DNA of 6,374 nt from Candidatus Poribacteria bacterium (GTDB lineage Bacteria; Poribacteria; WGA-4E; WGA-3G), in assembly GCA_009835515.1 (NCBI GenBank), contig VXXH01000079.1:1-6374 (forward strand), read 5' to 3'. Within the stretch, counting starts at the first letter, position 1, and each line of letters starts with the position of its first letter. Shown here piece by piece: positions 1-5,857 of this stretch. The translations under genes were made by a program, and so were the position numbers. The notes beneath the pieces were generated by a model. That model did no database searches and was not told the DNA's origin. It saw only the letters and a list, made by a program, of their open reading frames with translations.

Positions 1-68
1 TTAACAACAAAAACCTTTCACCACAAACCTTCAGAAAAAAATGGGGGCAAGTGACCTATAAAATTTCG

Positions 69-97
69 TTGACATAATACATCAAAACCTGTATACT
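69..97 (+). promoter_or_regulatory. sigma-70-type promoter of the dehydrogenase gene
   Basis: A perfect -35 hexamer TTGACA (69-74) is followed by a 17-bp spacer and a 5/6 -10 hexamer TATACT (92-97). Transcription would start near 104, giving a leader of about 95 nt before the ATG at 201. An inverted repeat ATACA-N8-TGTAT (77-81 and 90-94) lies in the spacer and overlaps the -10, which is where a repressor site could sit; that part is inference. The match is seen directly; promoter activity is inferred. Confidence 0.6.
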
Positions 98-157
98 TAA
101 AAAGACTAAAACCGATATTTCAAGGAACACCCATTGTCTCTTAACTGAGTACTGAAA

Positions 158-176
158 GATTTTTCGCAGAAAAATC
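158..176 (+). repeat. perfect leader hairpin, 8-bp stem
   Basis: GATTTTTC (158-165) and GAAAAATC (169-176) are exact inverse complements around a GCA loop. The sequence GTACTG occurs on both sides (149-154 and 177-182), as expected of a discrete small element. It lies in the predicted 5' leader of the dehydrogenase transcript, 24 nt before the start codon. There is no U-tract directly after the stem, so it is not a standard terminator. It may be a dispersed repeat or affect translation of the leader; nothing in the sequence decides between these. Confidence 0.55.
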
Positions 177-179
177 GTA

Positions 180-200
180 CTGACAACCGACAACTACCCA
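180..200 (+). repeat. heptamer array flush with the dehydrogenase start codon
   Basis: Two seven-base units, CTGACAA (180-186) and CCGACAA (187-193), are followed by a degenerate third unit (194-200) that ends exactly at the ATG. The stretch occupies the place where a Shine-Dalgarno sequence would be expected, and no AGGAGG-like motif is present. Similar units occur at 1442-1448 and 5842-5855. Confidence 0.5.
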
Positions 201-1292
201 ATGCAAATATCAGCACAAATTTCCCAATTTCACGGCACAGGCACACCTTTCGAGGTTCGCGAGATGCCTGTAACCATCACGCCAGATAATACCCTCGTCC
301 GCGTCACCCTCTCGACCATCTGTGGTTCCGATCTCCATACCGTATCAGGTCGCCGTGGTGCAGACACACCGTGTGTGCTTGGGCATGAAATCGTCGGCAC
401 CATTGCAGCACCGACACACCTCCGCGCCGTAACTGGCGAACCCTTAAACGAAGGAGATCGGGTTACATGGAGCCTCACGACTTCCTGTGGCACCTGTGAC
501 TATTGTGTCAATCGGGGACTCCCTCAGAAATGCGAGACTATGTTTAAATACGGACACGCACGGAATGAAGGGGCTACTGCTGTGTCCGGTGGATTCGCCA
601 CACATATTCTGCTGCGTTCCGGGACGACCGTCTATCACATTCCTGATAATGTAACCGACGGAGAAGCAGTGCCTGTCAACTGTGCTTTTGCTACCGTCGT
701 CAACGGATTGACGACTATCGGCACACATCCTAACGAGGCAGCTGTCATACACGGGGCGGGGATGTTAGGCATCTATGCAGCCTGCTATTTGCGGGAACAG
801 GACTATAATATCGTTGCTGTCGTAGACATCAACGAGGAACGCCTGCAGATCGCCAAACGCTTTGGTGCAACGCACACTTTCAACCCAGACAAAATATCCA
901 TCTCAGAGATTGATGATGCCTTAAGAACACTTACAAACGGACGCGGGATTGATCTTGGCGTAGAGGTTAGCGGCGTAACAAGCGGCTTACCGAATCTGGT
1001 TACGTGGGCGGCAATCGGCGGACGGGTTTTAACACTCGGCTACGTCTATCCAAACGCGTATGCCTCTATTGATGCACATCACCTCGTCACAAAATGTGTG
1101 ACTCTCCGAGGCGTTCACAACTACCACTACACCGCTCTCGGCACCGCACTCCGTTTCGTAGAAGAAAATCGGTCCCGCTATCCGTTTGCTGAACTTATTG
1201 GACAAACATACCAATTAGAGGACATCAACAAAGCCTTTGAACACGCAATGCGTCAGGACGAGATCCGCATTGCGATCGCGCCAGGGGAATAG
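201..1292 (+). CDS. zinc-dependent medium-chain alcohol dehydrogenase, HpnZ-like
   Basis: This 363-residue protein is a complete member of the medium-chain dehydrogenase/reductase family: cytosolic, zinc-dependent, oxidising an alcohol with a nicotinamide cofactor. The N-terminal GroES-like domain (about 1-150) has likely catalytic zinc ligands C41 in CGSDLH, H62/E63 in GHE, and C161. A structural zinc site is formed by C96, C99, C102 and C111. The Rossmann domain shows HGAGMLG (184-190) and an acidic D209 at the end of the second strand, which favours NAD over NADP. The stretch GLPQKCETMFKYGH (106-119) resembles, from memory, the TIGR03366 family linked to phosphonate breakdown; no phosphonate genes are visible nearby, so the substrate stays open. 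Threonine or polyol dehydrogenases are alternatives. The ATG at 201 gives a normal N-terminus but has no clear ribosome binding site. It has its own promoter at 69-97 and converges on comEC. Confidence 0.9.
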   Translation: MQISAQISQFHGTGTPFEVREMPVTITPDNTLVRVTLSTICGSDLHTVSGRRGADTPCVLGHEIVGTIAAPTHLRAVTGEPLNEGDRVTWSLTTSCGTCDYCVNRGLPQKCETMFKYGHARNEGATAVSGGFATHILLRSGTTVYHIPDNVTDGEAVPVNCAFATVVNGLTTIGTHPNEAAVIHGAGMLGIYAACYLREQDYNIVAVVDINEERLQIAKRFGATHTFNPDKISISEIDDALRTLTNGRGIDLGVEVSGVTSGLPNLVTWAAIGGRVLTLGYVYPNAYASIDAHHLVTKCVTLRGVHNYHYTALGTALRFVEENRSRYPFAELIGQTYQLEDINKAFEHAMRQDEIRIAIAPGE

Positions 1293-1300
1293 TTTTAATA

Positions 1301-1321
1301 GTTATCAGTTATTGGTTACCG
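1301..1321 (+). repeat. heptamer array just after the dehydrogenase stop
   Basis: Three seven-base units follow in register: GTTATCA (1301-1307), GTTATTG (1308-1314) and GTTACCG (1315-1321). They start 8 bp after the stop codon. The shared core is GTTAYYR. They are degenerate copies, as expected of an old or actively diverging tandem repeat. Confidence 0.5.
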
Positions 1322-1340
1322 GAAAGTTTTAAAGTCCGTA

Positions 1341-1385
1341 AAGTGTACTAAAGTCTGTAAAATAGTCAGCAACTTTAGTACACTT
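1341..1385. repeat. 14-bp perfect stem-loop between convergent genes
   Basis: AAGTGTACTAAAGT (1341-1354) and ACTTTAGTACACTT (1372-1385) are exact inverse complements separated by 17 nt. It sits in the 156-bp gap where the dehydrogenase and comEC transcripts meet, so it could act as a two-way transcription barrier or protect both 3' ends. The stem is AT-rich and lacks a T-run on either side, so it is not a classic intrinsic terminator. The right arm is part of a tandem repeat (1369-1412), which also fits a repeat-derived origin. Confidence 0.6.
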
Positions 1386-1412
1386 CGCAACTTTAGATAC
1401 ACTTGCAAACTT
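1369..1412. repeat. 18-bp tandem repeat, 2.4 copies
   Basis: Unit one (1369-1386) and unit two, GCAACTTTAGATACACTT (1387-1404), are near-identical 18-mers, followed by a truncated third unit GCAAACTT (1405-1412). Unit one supplies the right arm of the 1341-1385 stem-loop, while related forward-oriented copies of the AAAGT(C/G/T)(C/T)GTA type lie at 1331-1360. The gap therefore holds this repeat in both orientations. Confidence 0.6.
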
Positions 1413-1413
1413 C

Positions 1414-1448
1414 CTGACTGTTGATTGCTGACGGTTGACAGCCGACAA
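1414..1448. repeat. five-unit heptamer array flush with the comEC stop
   Basis: Five seven-base units run in exact register from CTGACTG (1414-1420) to CCGACAA (1442-1448), with consensus YYGAYNR. The array ends at the base next to the comEC stop codon (1449-1451, read on the minus strand). Read in the comEC direction it contains GTCAGCA-like units, close to those after the acetyltransferase stop at 5731-5751. Confidence 0.6.
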
Positions 1449-3881
1449 CTACTCTACTCCCTCTATCCAACACCGCTTTCCATCAGTACGGAGCGTAATC
1501 GCACCGAATTCATCGGTTCGGACCTGCACACATCCGCGCGCACGATACCGCGCAACCACATCCGCATGCGGAAATTGATAGAGACTGTTCTGTCCGAGCG
1601 AGAAGATCGCATAACGCGGCTGGACCGCATCTATAAACGCCGCACTGCTGGATGTGCGGCTCCCGTGATGCGGCACCTTCAGAATCTCAGAACGCAGGTC
1701 TTGCCCAGACGCGATAAGCCGAGACTCCGCTTTCTTACCGATGTCCCCAGTGAACAGAACGTCCACCTCGTAATATGTAAGCTTGATTACCAGAGAATCG
1801 TCGTTCTTATCCTGATCCAGCAAATTGGTTGAGACCGCATCTATCGGATGCAATAGATTCAACATCGCCGTCGGTGTGAGTTCAATTTCTCCAGCAAACG
1901 GAAACGCATAAGGGATGTTGTTTGCGTTCACAATAGTATGCAACCGTTGATGCGTCTCGGAATTAAGCGGCATATCGGATATACCAAGAACGCGTCCGAC
2001 TTCAAAATTTTCTAAGATATACCCAAGCCCGCCGCCGTGGTCAATGTCCGGATGCGTCAACACCACCATATCAAGTTTCCGAATTCCGCGAAAATCGAGG
2101 TAGGGTTCAATCACGCGTTTACCGACATCATAGTCAACCCGCCTCTGCTTCTTTTCGTCGTAATATGTCCGCTGGATACCACCGTCAATCAACAGCATCC
2201 GATTGTCAGGAAACCGGACAAACGCCGCGTCACCCTGCCCAACGTCAAGCGTGACGACTTCCAGCAGCTTGCCTTTTTCGTGGAACGCAGTATCCCAGAC
2301 CCAGATTGCCAAAACAGATAACCCAATGAGGCTTGCAACTCTCCACTGTTTATAGGCATATCGCCAGTGTGCGATACCTAAGAATAGACCGATATATAGA
2401 ACGAAAAAACCGAATGTCGGCGGTGCTAACTTCACAACACCCCACGTTTGACCAAACGTCCCGATCAGTGCCAAGAAAACAGAGATAACCGCATGGTTAA
2501 GGAGGGCAATCAACTTCGCAAGCGGAAGCCAAATAAAGCCGACACATACTGAGACCATACCCACAGCAACAATAAGCGAAACAAGCCCGACGGCAAACGG
2601 GCCCACAACGAAACCGAGTGGATAGGCTCGAAAAAAATGGTAGGCGATCAACGGTGTCGTCCCAATTTGTGCCGCGAGTGTAACAAGATAGGAGAGCACA
2701 AGCCATTTGACAGCAGCGTTTCTAAATCTATTCAGGACAGGAACGCTCTCCTGTTCATTTTCCCACAACCGACGCAGCGGTCTCTCCATTTTCGGAACGA
2801 AATAGACAATCGCAGCCACAGCGACAAAAGACAGCTGAAACCCGACATCCCACATCTGCAGCGGATTCAAGAGCAGCAACACCAACGCCGCAAATGCTAA
2901 CAGATTGAAGAGATCGGCATCCCTGTCGATAAGGGTTGAAAAAAGAAAGAGGATTGCCATTAACGACGCACGGAAGACAGACGGACGGAAACCGACCAGA
3001 GAGGCGTAAATAAGCACTGCCAGAATTGTCAGCAGACAAAGGATTTTTCGGGGCAACCGGAAGCATCCGAATCCGAAGTAGCAGAACATCGCAACAAGAC
3101 CGACGTGCAAACCAGACACTGCAAGCACATGAAACGTACCGCTGTTTCGGAAGATGTCTAACGTCTCTGTCGGGAGATCGCTCCGTTTGCCGAGTAAGAT
3201 ACCTTTGAGCAGCTGCGCATGCAGCGAGGGTTCTGCCGTTCCGGATGCGGTGTAGATATGGTCAATAACACGTTCCGTCCGAATGCGGAGTGCCTCTATC
3301 CAGCGTCCGAGCAAAAATCCGCCCTGTTCATCTATCCGTAGCAGCCCTTTCGCATCAATGATGCCGACAACATCTTGCCGTGCAAGGTAAGCGCGATAAT
3401 CAAAACCACCGGGATTCCGTCTGCCTTGCGGTTGCCGTAGAACACCCGTGAGGGTTATGTGTCTGCCGTAGCGAAGTGGCACTAACTTTTGAAATCTGAT
3501 GAGAAATTTCGCCGACACCTGCTGCGTTGGATCCGACAACAATTGAAGTTCGCCAGCGGCATAACACGCATCCCACGCCTCCCCGCGTTCGGGTTGATAT
3601 GTGGTGGTACCGGAGAAACTGATCGGTTGATCGTAAAAATGCGGCGGAATCGGTGAATGCGAAGCGGTTTCCAAACGGAGCATACCGCCCGCAAAAACAG
3701 CAAGATGGAGCAACCCGTAGCAGAGATAACGCCGCCGCTGCCGCGTCACGATACTACCGATCAGACAAAGTAGCACGGAAAACCAAAGCCACAACAACGG
3801 GATAGATACCCATCCGCCTACGATGATGCCAAGTAGATACGGGATAAGAAAATAGAGCGCGGGACGCAGCTTGAACTTCAT
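1449..3881 (-). CDS. comEC: DNA internalization competence protein ComEC/Rec2
   Basis: This 810-residue inner-membrane protein should form the channel that carries single-stranded DNA into the cytoplasm during natural transformation. Its length is normal for the family. N-terminal membrane segments (about 8-70) lead into a soluble OB-like domain with NPGGFDYRAYL (156-166), typical of ComEC. The Competence domain follows (about 220-510, many helices) with LLKGILLGKRSDLP (224-237), the hallmark FRNSGTFHVLAVSGLHVGL (244-262) and RASLMA (304-309). The C-terminal metallo-beta-lactamase domain (about 540-800) keeps LDVGQGDAAF (545-554), HPDIDHGG (610-617), NDDSLVIKL (693-701), FTGDIG (710-715) and PHHGS (737-741), so metal binding looks intact. 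This domain is thought to degrade the non-transported strand. The ATG gives a charged then hydrophobic N-terminus; an extended -10 lies upstream. No other competence or pilus gene is in view. The gene is unbroken and the identification is firm. Confidence 0.96.
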   Translation of the reverse strand: MKFKLRPALYFLIPYLLGIIVGGWVSIPLLWLWFSVLLCLIGSIVTRQRRRYLCYGLLHLAVFAGGMLRLETASHSPIPPHFYDQPISFSGTTTYQPERGEAWDACYAAGELQLLSDPTQQVSAKFLIRFQKLVPLRYGRHITLTGVLRQPQGRRNPGGFDYRAYLARQDVVGIIDAKGLLRIDEQGGFLLGRWIEALRIRTERVIDHIYTASGTAEPSLHAQLLKGILLGKRSDLPTETLDIFRNSGTFHVLAVSGLHVGLVAMFCYFGFGCFRLPRKILCLLTILAVLIYASLVGFRPSVFRASLMAILFLFSTLIDRDADLFNLLAFAALVLLLLNPLQMWDVGFQLSFVAVAAIVYFVPKMERPLRRLWENEQESVPVLNRFRNAAVKWLVLSYLVTLAAQIGTTPLIAYHFFRAYPLGFVVGPFAVGLVSLIVAVGMVSVCVGFIWLPLAKLIALLNHAVISVFLALIGTFGQTWGVVKLAPPTFGFFVLYIGLFLGIAHWRYAYKQWRVASLIGLSVLAIWVWDTAFHEKGKLLEVVTLDVGQGDAAFVRFPDNRMLLIDGGIQRTYYDEKKQRRVDYDVGKRVIEPYLDFRGIRKLDMVVLTHPDIDHGGGLGYILENFEVGRVLGISDMPLNSETHQRLHTIVNANNIPYAFPFAGEIELTPTAMLNLLHPIDAVSTNLLDQDKNDDSLVIKLTYYEVDVLFTGDIGKKAESRLIASGQDLRSEILKVPHHGSRTSSSAAFIDAVQPRYAIFSLGQNSLYQFPHADVVARYRARGCVQVRTDEFGAITLRTDGKRCWIEGVE

Positions 3882-3917
3882 CTGAACCCAACAGGATTTT
3901 GTTTACAACGTCCCGCT

Positions 3918-3926
3918 ATTATACCA
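3918..3926 (-). promoter_or_regulatory. extended -10 promoter of comEC
   Basis: Read on the minus strand, TGGTATAAT gives a consensus -10 hexamer with the TG extension. The -35 region at the usual distance (GTGAAT, 3941-3946) matches only weakly, as is common for extended -10 promoters. Transcription would start near 3911, giving a leader of about 30 nt before the comEC ATG at 3881. There is no convincing Shine-Dalgarno sequence in that leader. Confidence 0.5.
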
Positions 3927-3966
3927 AGATTACCCAAAATATTCACCTAAATTTACGGTTTGGAAG

Positions 3967-3986
3967 CCCAAGCCTTTAGACTTAGG
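3967..3986. repeat. decayed hairpin
   Basis: CCCAAGCC (3967-3974) and GACTTAGG (3979-3986) pair at six of eight positions around a four-base TTTA loop. It looks like a formerly perfect palindrome with two substitutions. It directly precedes the first GTCCCGTAGGT-headed element. Confidence 0.35.
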
Positions 3987-3988
3987 TA

Positions 3989-4018
3989 GTCCCGTAGGTG
4001 TTTCGATGCTAATCGCAG
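3989..4018 (+). repeat. GTCCCGTAGGT-headed repeat, copy 1
   Basis: A 30-bp sequence that recurs at 4243-4272 with a single difference (T instead of C at 4013). It opens with GTCCCGTAGGT and ends in CTAATCGCAG. The tail matches the right arm of the palindrome at 5766-5802 (CTAACCGCA), while the left arm has lost the matching CGG. It therefore looks like a degenerate member of the same palindromic family. Confidence 0.65.
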
Positions 4019-4126
4019 TCCCGTAGGTTGGGTAGAACGGCGTTGAAAAGTGGGATGTTGATAGACCAAACACACCTGAAAACTAATATACCGCTATATC
4101 CACTCATGAACGGAGTGAAACCCAAC
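4018..4126 (+). repeat. GTCCCGTAGGT-headed palindrome split by a 67-bp insert
   Basis: The head GTCCCGTAGGT (4018-4028) runs into the arm GTTGGGT (4027-4033). The matching arm ACCCAAC is only found at 4120-4126. The hexamer GAACGG occurs at 4035-4040 and again at 4108-4113, bracketing 67 bp. Removing one hexamer plus the 67 bp restores a compact palindrome of about 27 bp. The insert holds a 5-bp hairpin, ATATA-CCGC-TATAT (4086-4099), and no open reading frame of note. The element is a repeat; the insertion reading is inference. Confidence 0.5.
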
Positions 4127-4137
4127 TTCACACCGTC

Positions 4138-4206
4138 AGTCCGGTAGGTTCGGTTTTGCGGTGTACACACCCAAATGCGATCTGCATTCCCAACCGAACC
4201 GGATCC
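4138..4206 (+). repeat. GTCCGGTAGGT-headed palindrome with nested hairpins
   Basis: Head GTCCGGTAGGT (4139-4149) overlaps the arm GGTTCGGTT (4147-4155), which is an exact inverse complement of AACCGAACC (4192-4200). Inside lie GTGTACAC (4161-4168), which is its own complement, and the hairpin AATGC-GATCT-GCATT (4174-4188). The structure ends in CCGGATCC. It belongs to the same family as 5766-5802, from which its stem differs by one compensated base pair. Confidence 0.65.
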
Positions 4207-4242
4207 TCCGCGGAAACCTTGATGACTTCAAAAACCTCTTGA

Positions 4243-4272
4243 GTCCCGTAGGTGTTTCGATGCTAACCGCAG
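4243..4272 (+). repeat. GTCCCGTAGGT-headed repeat, copy 2
   Basis: This is the near-identical partner (29 of 30 bases) of 3989-4018, in the same orientation 254 bp downstream. Sequences outside the 30 bp differ between the copies, which fixes the ends of the shared unit. The pair brackets the two palindromes at 4018-4126 and 4138-4206. It lies just upstream of the acetyltransferase promoter. Confidence 0.65.
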
Positions 4273-4294
4273 CGGGCGACAGGCGTACGATTTT

Positions 4295-4323
4295 TTGAAA
4301 TTTTTCTGCCTTTATGCTATAAT
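4295..4323 (+). promoter_or_regulatory. strong sigma-70-type promoter of the acetyltransferase gene
   Basis: TTGAAA (4295-4300) is separated by exactly 17 bp from a consensus TATAAT (4318-4323), which also has the TG extension (TGCTATAAT). Transcription would start near 4330, leaving a leader of about 40 nt. The spacer is T-rich. This is the best promoter match in the window. Confidence 0.7.
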
Positions 4324-4359
4324 CTGTGTGTATTGCCTGCTTATTTCATATACCCTCAT

Positions 4360-4365
4360 AGGAAA
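4360..4365 (+). promoter_or_regulatory. weak ribosome binding site
   Basis: AGGAAA lies five bases before the ATG at 4371. It is the only purine-rich Shine-Dalgarno-like sequence at a proper distance from any start in the window, and it supports this start for the acetyltransferase. Confidence 0.45.
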
Positions 4366-4370
4366 CATCA

Positions 4371-5726
4371 ATGTCAAAAAACAACATCTTATCGCAACTC
4401 CCGATGGATTTAGACGATAACCTAAAACTCCGATTCGCGACACCAGACGACACGGATGCCCTCGCTGAATTCAACATCCGCCTCCACGAAGCAGAGAATG
4501 TAGGACCGAGCATCCGAGACCTGATGTCAGGAAATCACCCTACCTGTAAGGCAAGCGATTTTACCGTCGTTGAAGATACCAAGACCCAGAAAATTGTGTC
4601 ATCTACCTGCCTGATTTCACAGACATGGACCTATAGCGGCATCCCATTCAAGTTCGGGCAGCCCGAATTTGTCGCTACCGAACCTGCATACCGCAGAAGA
4701 GGACTCGTCCGAAAACAGTTTGAGGTGATTCATGCATTGAGCGCGGCGCGCGGAGAACTCATGCTCGGTATCACCGGCATCCCGTGGTATTACCGACTCT
4801 TCGGATACGAGATGGCTCTCGATATGGAAGCGGAACTGACCATCGACGGAATACACATCCCGAACCTAAAAAAAGACGAAACCGAGACGTGTCGGCTCCG
4901 ACCGCGAACGGATGCAGATAACGCTTTCATCCAAGCACGCTACGCAAACGCAATTGAGTCACACGTTTTCGCATGCCCGCGGACACCCGCACTCTGGCAG
5001 TATGAGTTCAACGGACGCTCAGCAGGAAGTGATGCACGGCATGTATGGCGCATCATCGAAGATATGGAGGGAACGCAACTCGGATATGTGCAACATCTCC
5101 AGTGGTGTGTCGAGGGGTTTTCTGAGTCCGCGGGGCCCGGTACGAATTTGCTTGTCATGCGGTTGGAACTGAAACCGGGAGTCGGGTCCCTGCATTTGAT
5201 GCCTTCGCTATTACGCGCGTTGTGGAAAACGGCGGAGATGACACCCATAGCACCTGAGAACGCGAAAAAGAAAATAACCGGCATCCAGTTCATATTGGGG
5301 CGTGAGCATCCTGTTTATTCGGCATTACCCAAAAGCGTCATCCGTAAAGAACCGCCGTATGCATGGTATATCCGGGTGCCGAATCTAACAACATTTTTAC
5401 AACATATCCAACCCGCACTCGAAAAACACCTCATCGGAACCGTCGCGGAGGGGTACACCGGTGAACTCAAACTCAGTTTCTATCGGAGCGGGATACATCT
5501 GAAATTCCATCAAGGCACCCTAAAAGAGATAGCAGATTGGACACCAGAGGACATCGAGGACGGTGATGCCGCTTTTCCCGACCTCACCTTTCTGCAGCTC
5601 CTATGCGGACGGTGCCGGACAGCAGAATTGACTGTCCGCTTCGTCGATTGCTGGGCAAAAGACACCGCAGCCGTACTACTCGATTGCCTATTTCCCGAAT
5701 TCAAAAGCGAAATCTGGCATCTTTGA
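4371..5726 (+). CDS. Eis-like GNAT N-acetyltransferase with SCP2-type C-terminal domain
   Basis: This 451-residue cytosolic protein should transfer an acetyl group from acetyl-CoA to an amine. The first GNAT domain (about 17-165) opens with LRFATPDDTDAL (20-31) and carries the acetyl-CoA loop YRRRGLVRKQF (107-117) after strand FVATEP. WYYRLFGYEMAL (139-150) is the usual GNAT end strand motif. A second, GNAT-like middle region follows (about 172-335), then a C-terminal section (about 340-440) with LTFLQLLCGR (405-414) that resembles the sterol-carrier-type domain of Eis proteins. This three-part layout is that of the enhanced intracellular survival family; Mycobacterium Eis is slightly shorter and acetylates aminoglycosides and protein lysines. 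The substrate here cannot be told from sequence, and a resistance role should not be assumed. The gene has its own promoter (4295-4323) and a weak Shine-Dalgarno, both supporting this ATG. It is complete. Confidence 0.85.
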   Translation: MSKNNILSQLPMDLDDNLKLRFATPDDTDALAEFNIRLHEAENVGPSIRDLMSGNHPTCKASDFTVVEDTKTQKIVSSTCLISQTWTYSGIPFKFGQPEFVATEPAYRRRGLVRKQFEVIHALSAARGELMLGITGIPWYYRLFGYEMALDMEAELTIDGIHIPNLKKDETETCRLRPRTDADNAFIQARYANAIESHVFACPRTPALWQYEFNGRSAGSDARHVWRIIEDMEGTQLGYVQHLQWCVEGFSESAGPGTNLLVMRLELKPGVGSLHLMPSLLRALWKTAEMTPIAPENAKKKITGIQFILGREHPVYSALPKSVIRKEPPYAWYIRVPNLTTFLQHIQPALEKHLIGTVAEGYTGELKLSFYRSGIHLKFHQGTLKEIADWTPEDIEDGDAAFPDLTFLQLLCGRCRTAELTVRFVDCWAKDTAAVLLDCLFPEFKSEIWHL

Positions 5727-5730
5727 ATTG

Positions 5731-5751
5731 GCAGTCAGCAGTCAGCAATTA
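5731..5751 (+). repeat. heptamer array after the acetyltransferase stop
   Basis: Two identical units GCAGTCA (5731-5737, 5738-5744) and one variant GCAATTA (5745-5751) begin 5 bp after the stop codon. AATTG (5726-5730) and CAATT (5746-5750) make a short inverted pair around them. The units resemble those downstream of comEC when read in that gene's direction. Confidence 0.55.
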
Positions 5752-5765
5752 GTAAGAAAACCCCC

Positions 5766-5802
5766 AGGCCGGTAGGTGCGGTTTCCTAACCGCACCGGAC
5801 CT
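5766..5802 (+). repeat. compact palindrome of the CCGGTAGGT family
   Basis: GGTGCGGTT (5775-5783) and AACCGCACC (5788-5796) form a perfect 9-bp stem with a TCCT loop. Outer pairing of AGGCC (5766-5770) with GGACCT (5797-5802, one bulged A) adds five pairs across a GGTA bulge (5771-5774). The head CCGGTAGGT (5769-5777) is shared with 4141-4149. It lies 39 bp after the acetyltransferase stop and could stabilise or end that transcript, but no T-run follows. Confidence 0.65.
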
Positions 5803-5841
5803 TAGGCGTAAACCTTCAACAATCGACAAGAAACCTCCTTG

Positions 5842-5855
5842 CCGACAGCCAACAA
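5842..5855 (+). repeat. heptamer pair next to the last gene's start codon
   Basis: CCGACAG (5842-5848) and CCAACAA (5849-5855) lie two bases before the ATG at 5858. They match the units at 187-193, which also sit directly before a start codon. No Shine-Dalgarno sequence is present here. Confidence 0.4.
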
Positions 5856-5857
5856 CC

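Noticed and set aside
1..60. Tail of an upstream gene
   Set aside because: The stretch is A-rich and gives no protein-like translation that I could support.
444..752. Minus-strand open frame inside the dehydrogenase gene
   Set aside because: It is fully covered by a strongly conserved enzyme on the plus strand and its product has no recognisable motif.
1425..1832. Plus-strand open frame of 135 codons overlapping the end of comEC
   Set aside because: It lies antisense to the conserved metallo-beta-lactamase domain, its product looks random, and it has no ribosome binding site.
3989..4272. Two near-identical 30-bp direct repeats as a CRISPR array
   Set aside because: There are only two copies 254 bp apart, the sequence between holds other palindromes rather than regular spacers, and no cas gene is present.
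4940..5293. Minus-strand open frame of 117 codons within the acetyltransferase
   Set aside because: It is antisense to a well-supported gene and its product is low in recognisable structure.
4371..5726. Aminoglycoside resistance gene
   Set aside because: The Eis-like layout alone does not show the substrate; many environmental bacteria carry such proteins with unknown targets.
5766..5802. Intrinsic terminator of the acetyltransferase gene
   Set aside because: The stem is good but no T-run follows on the plus strand, and the shared head shows it is a member of a repeat family. A stabilising role remains possible.
5834..5840. CCTCCTT, which reads AAGGAGG on the minus strand, as a ribosome binding site
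   Set aside because: The minus-strand frame it would serve has no ATG at a suitable distance, and the TTG candidate meets a stop within a few codons.
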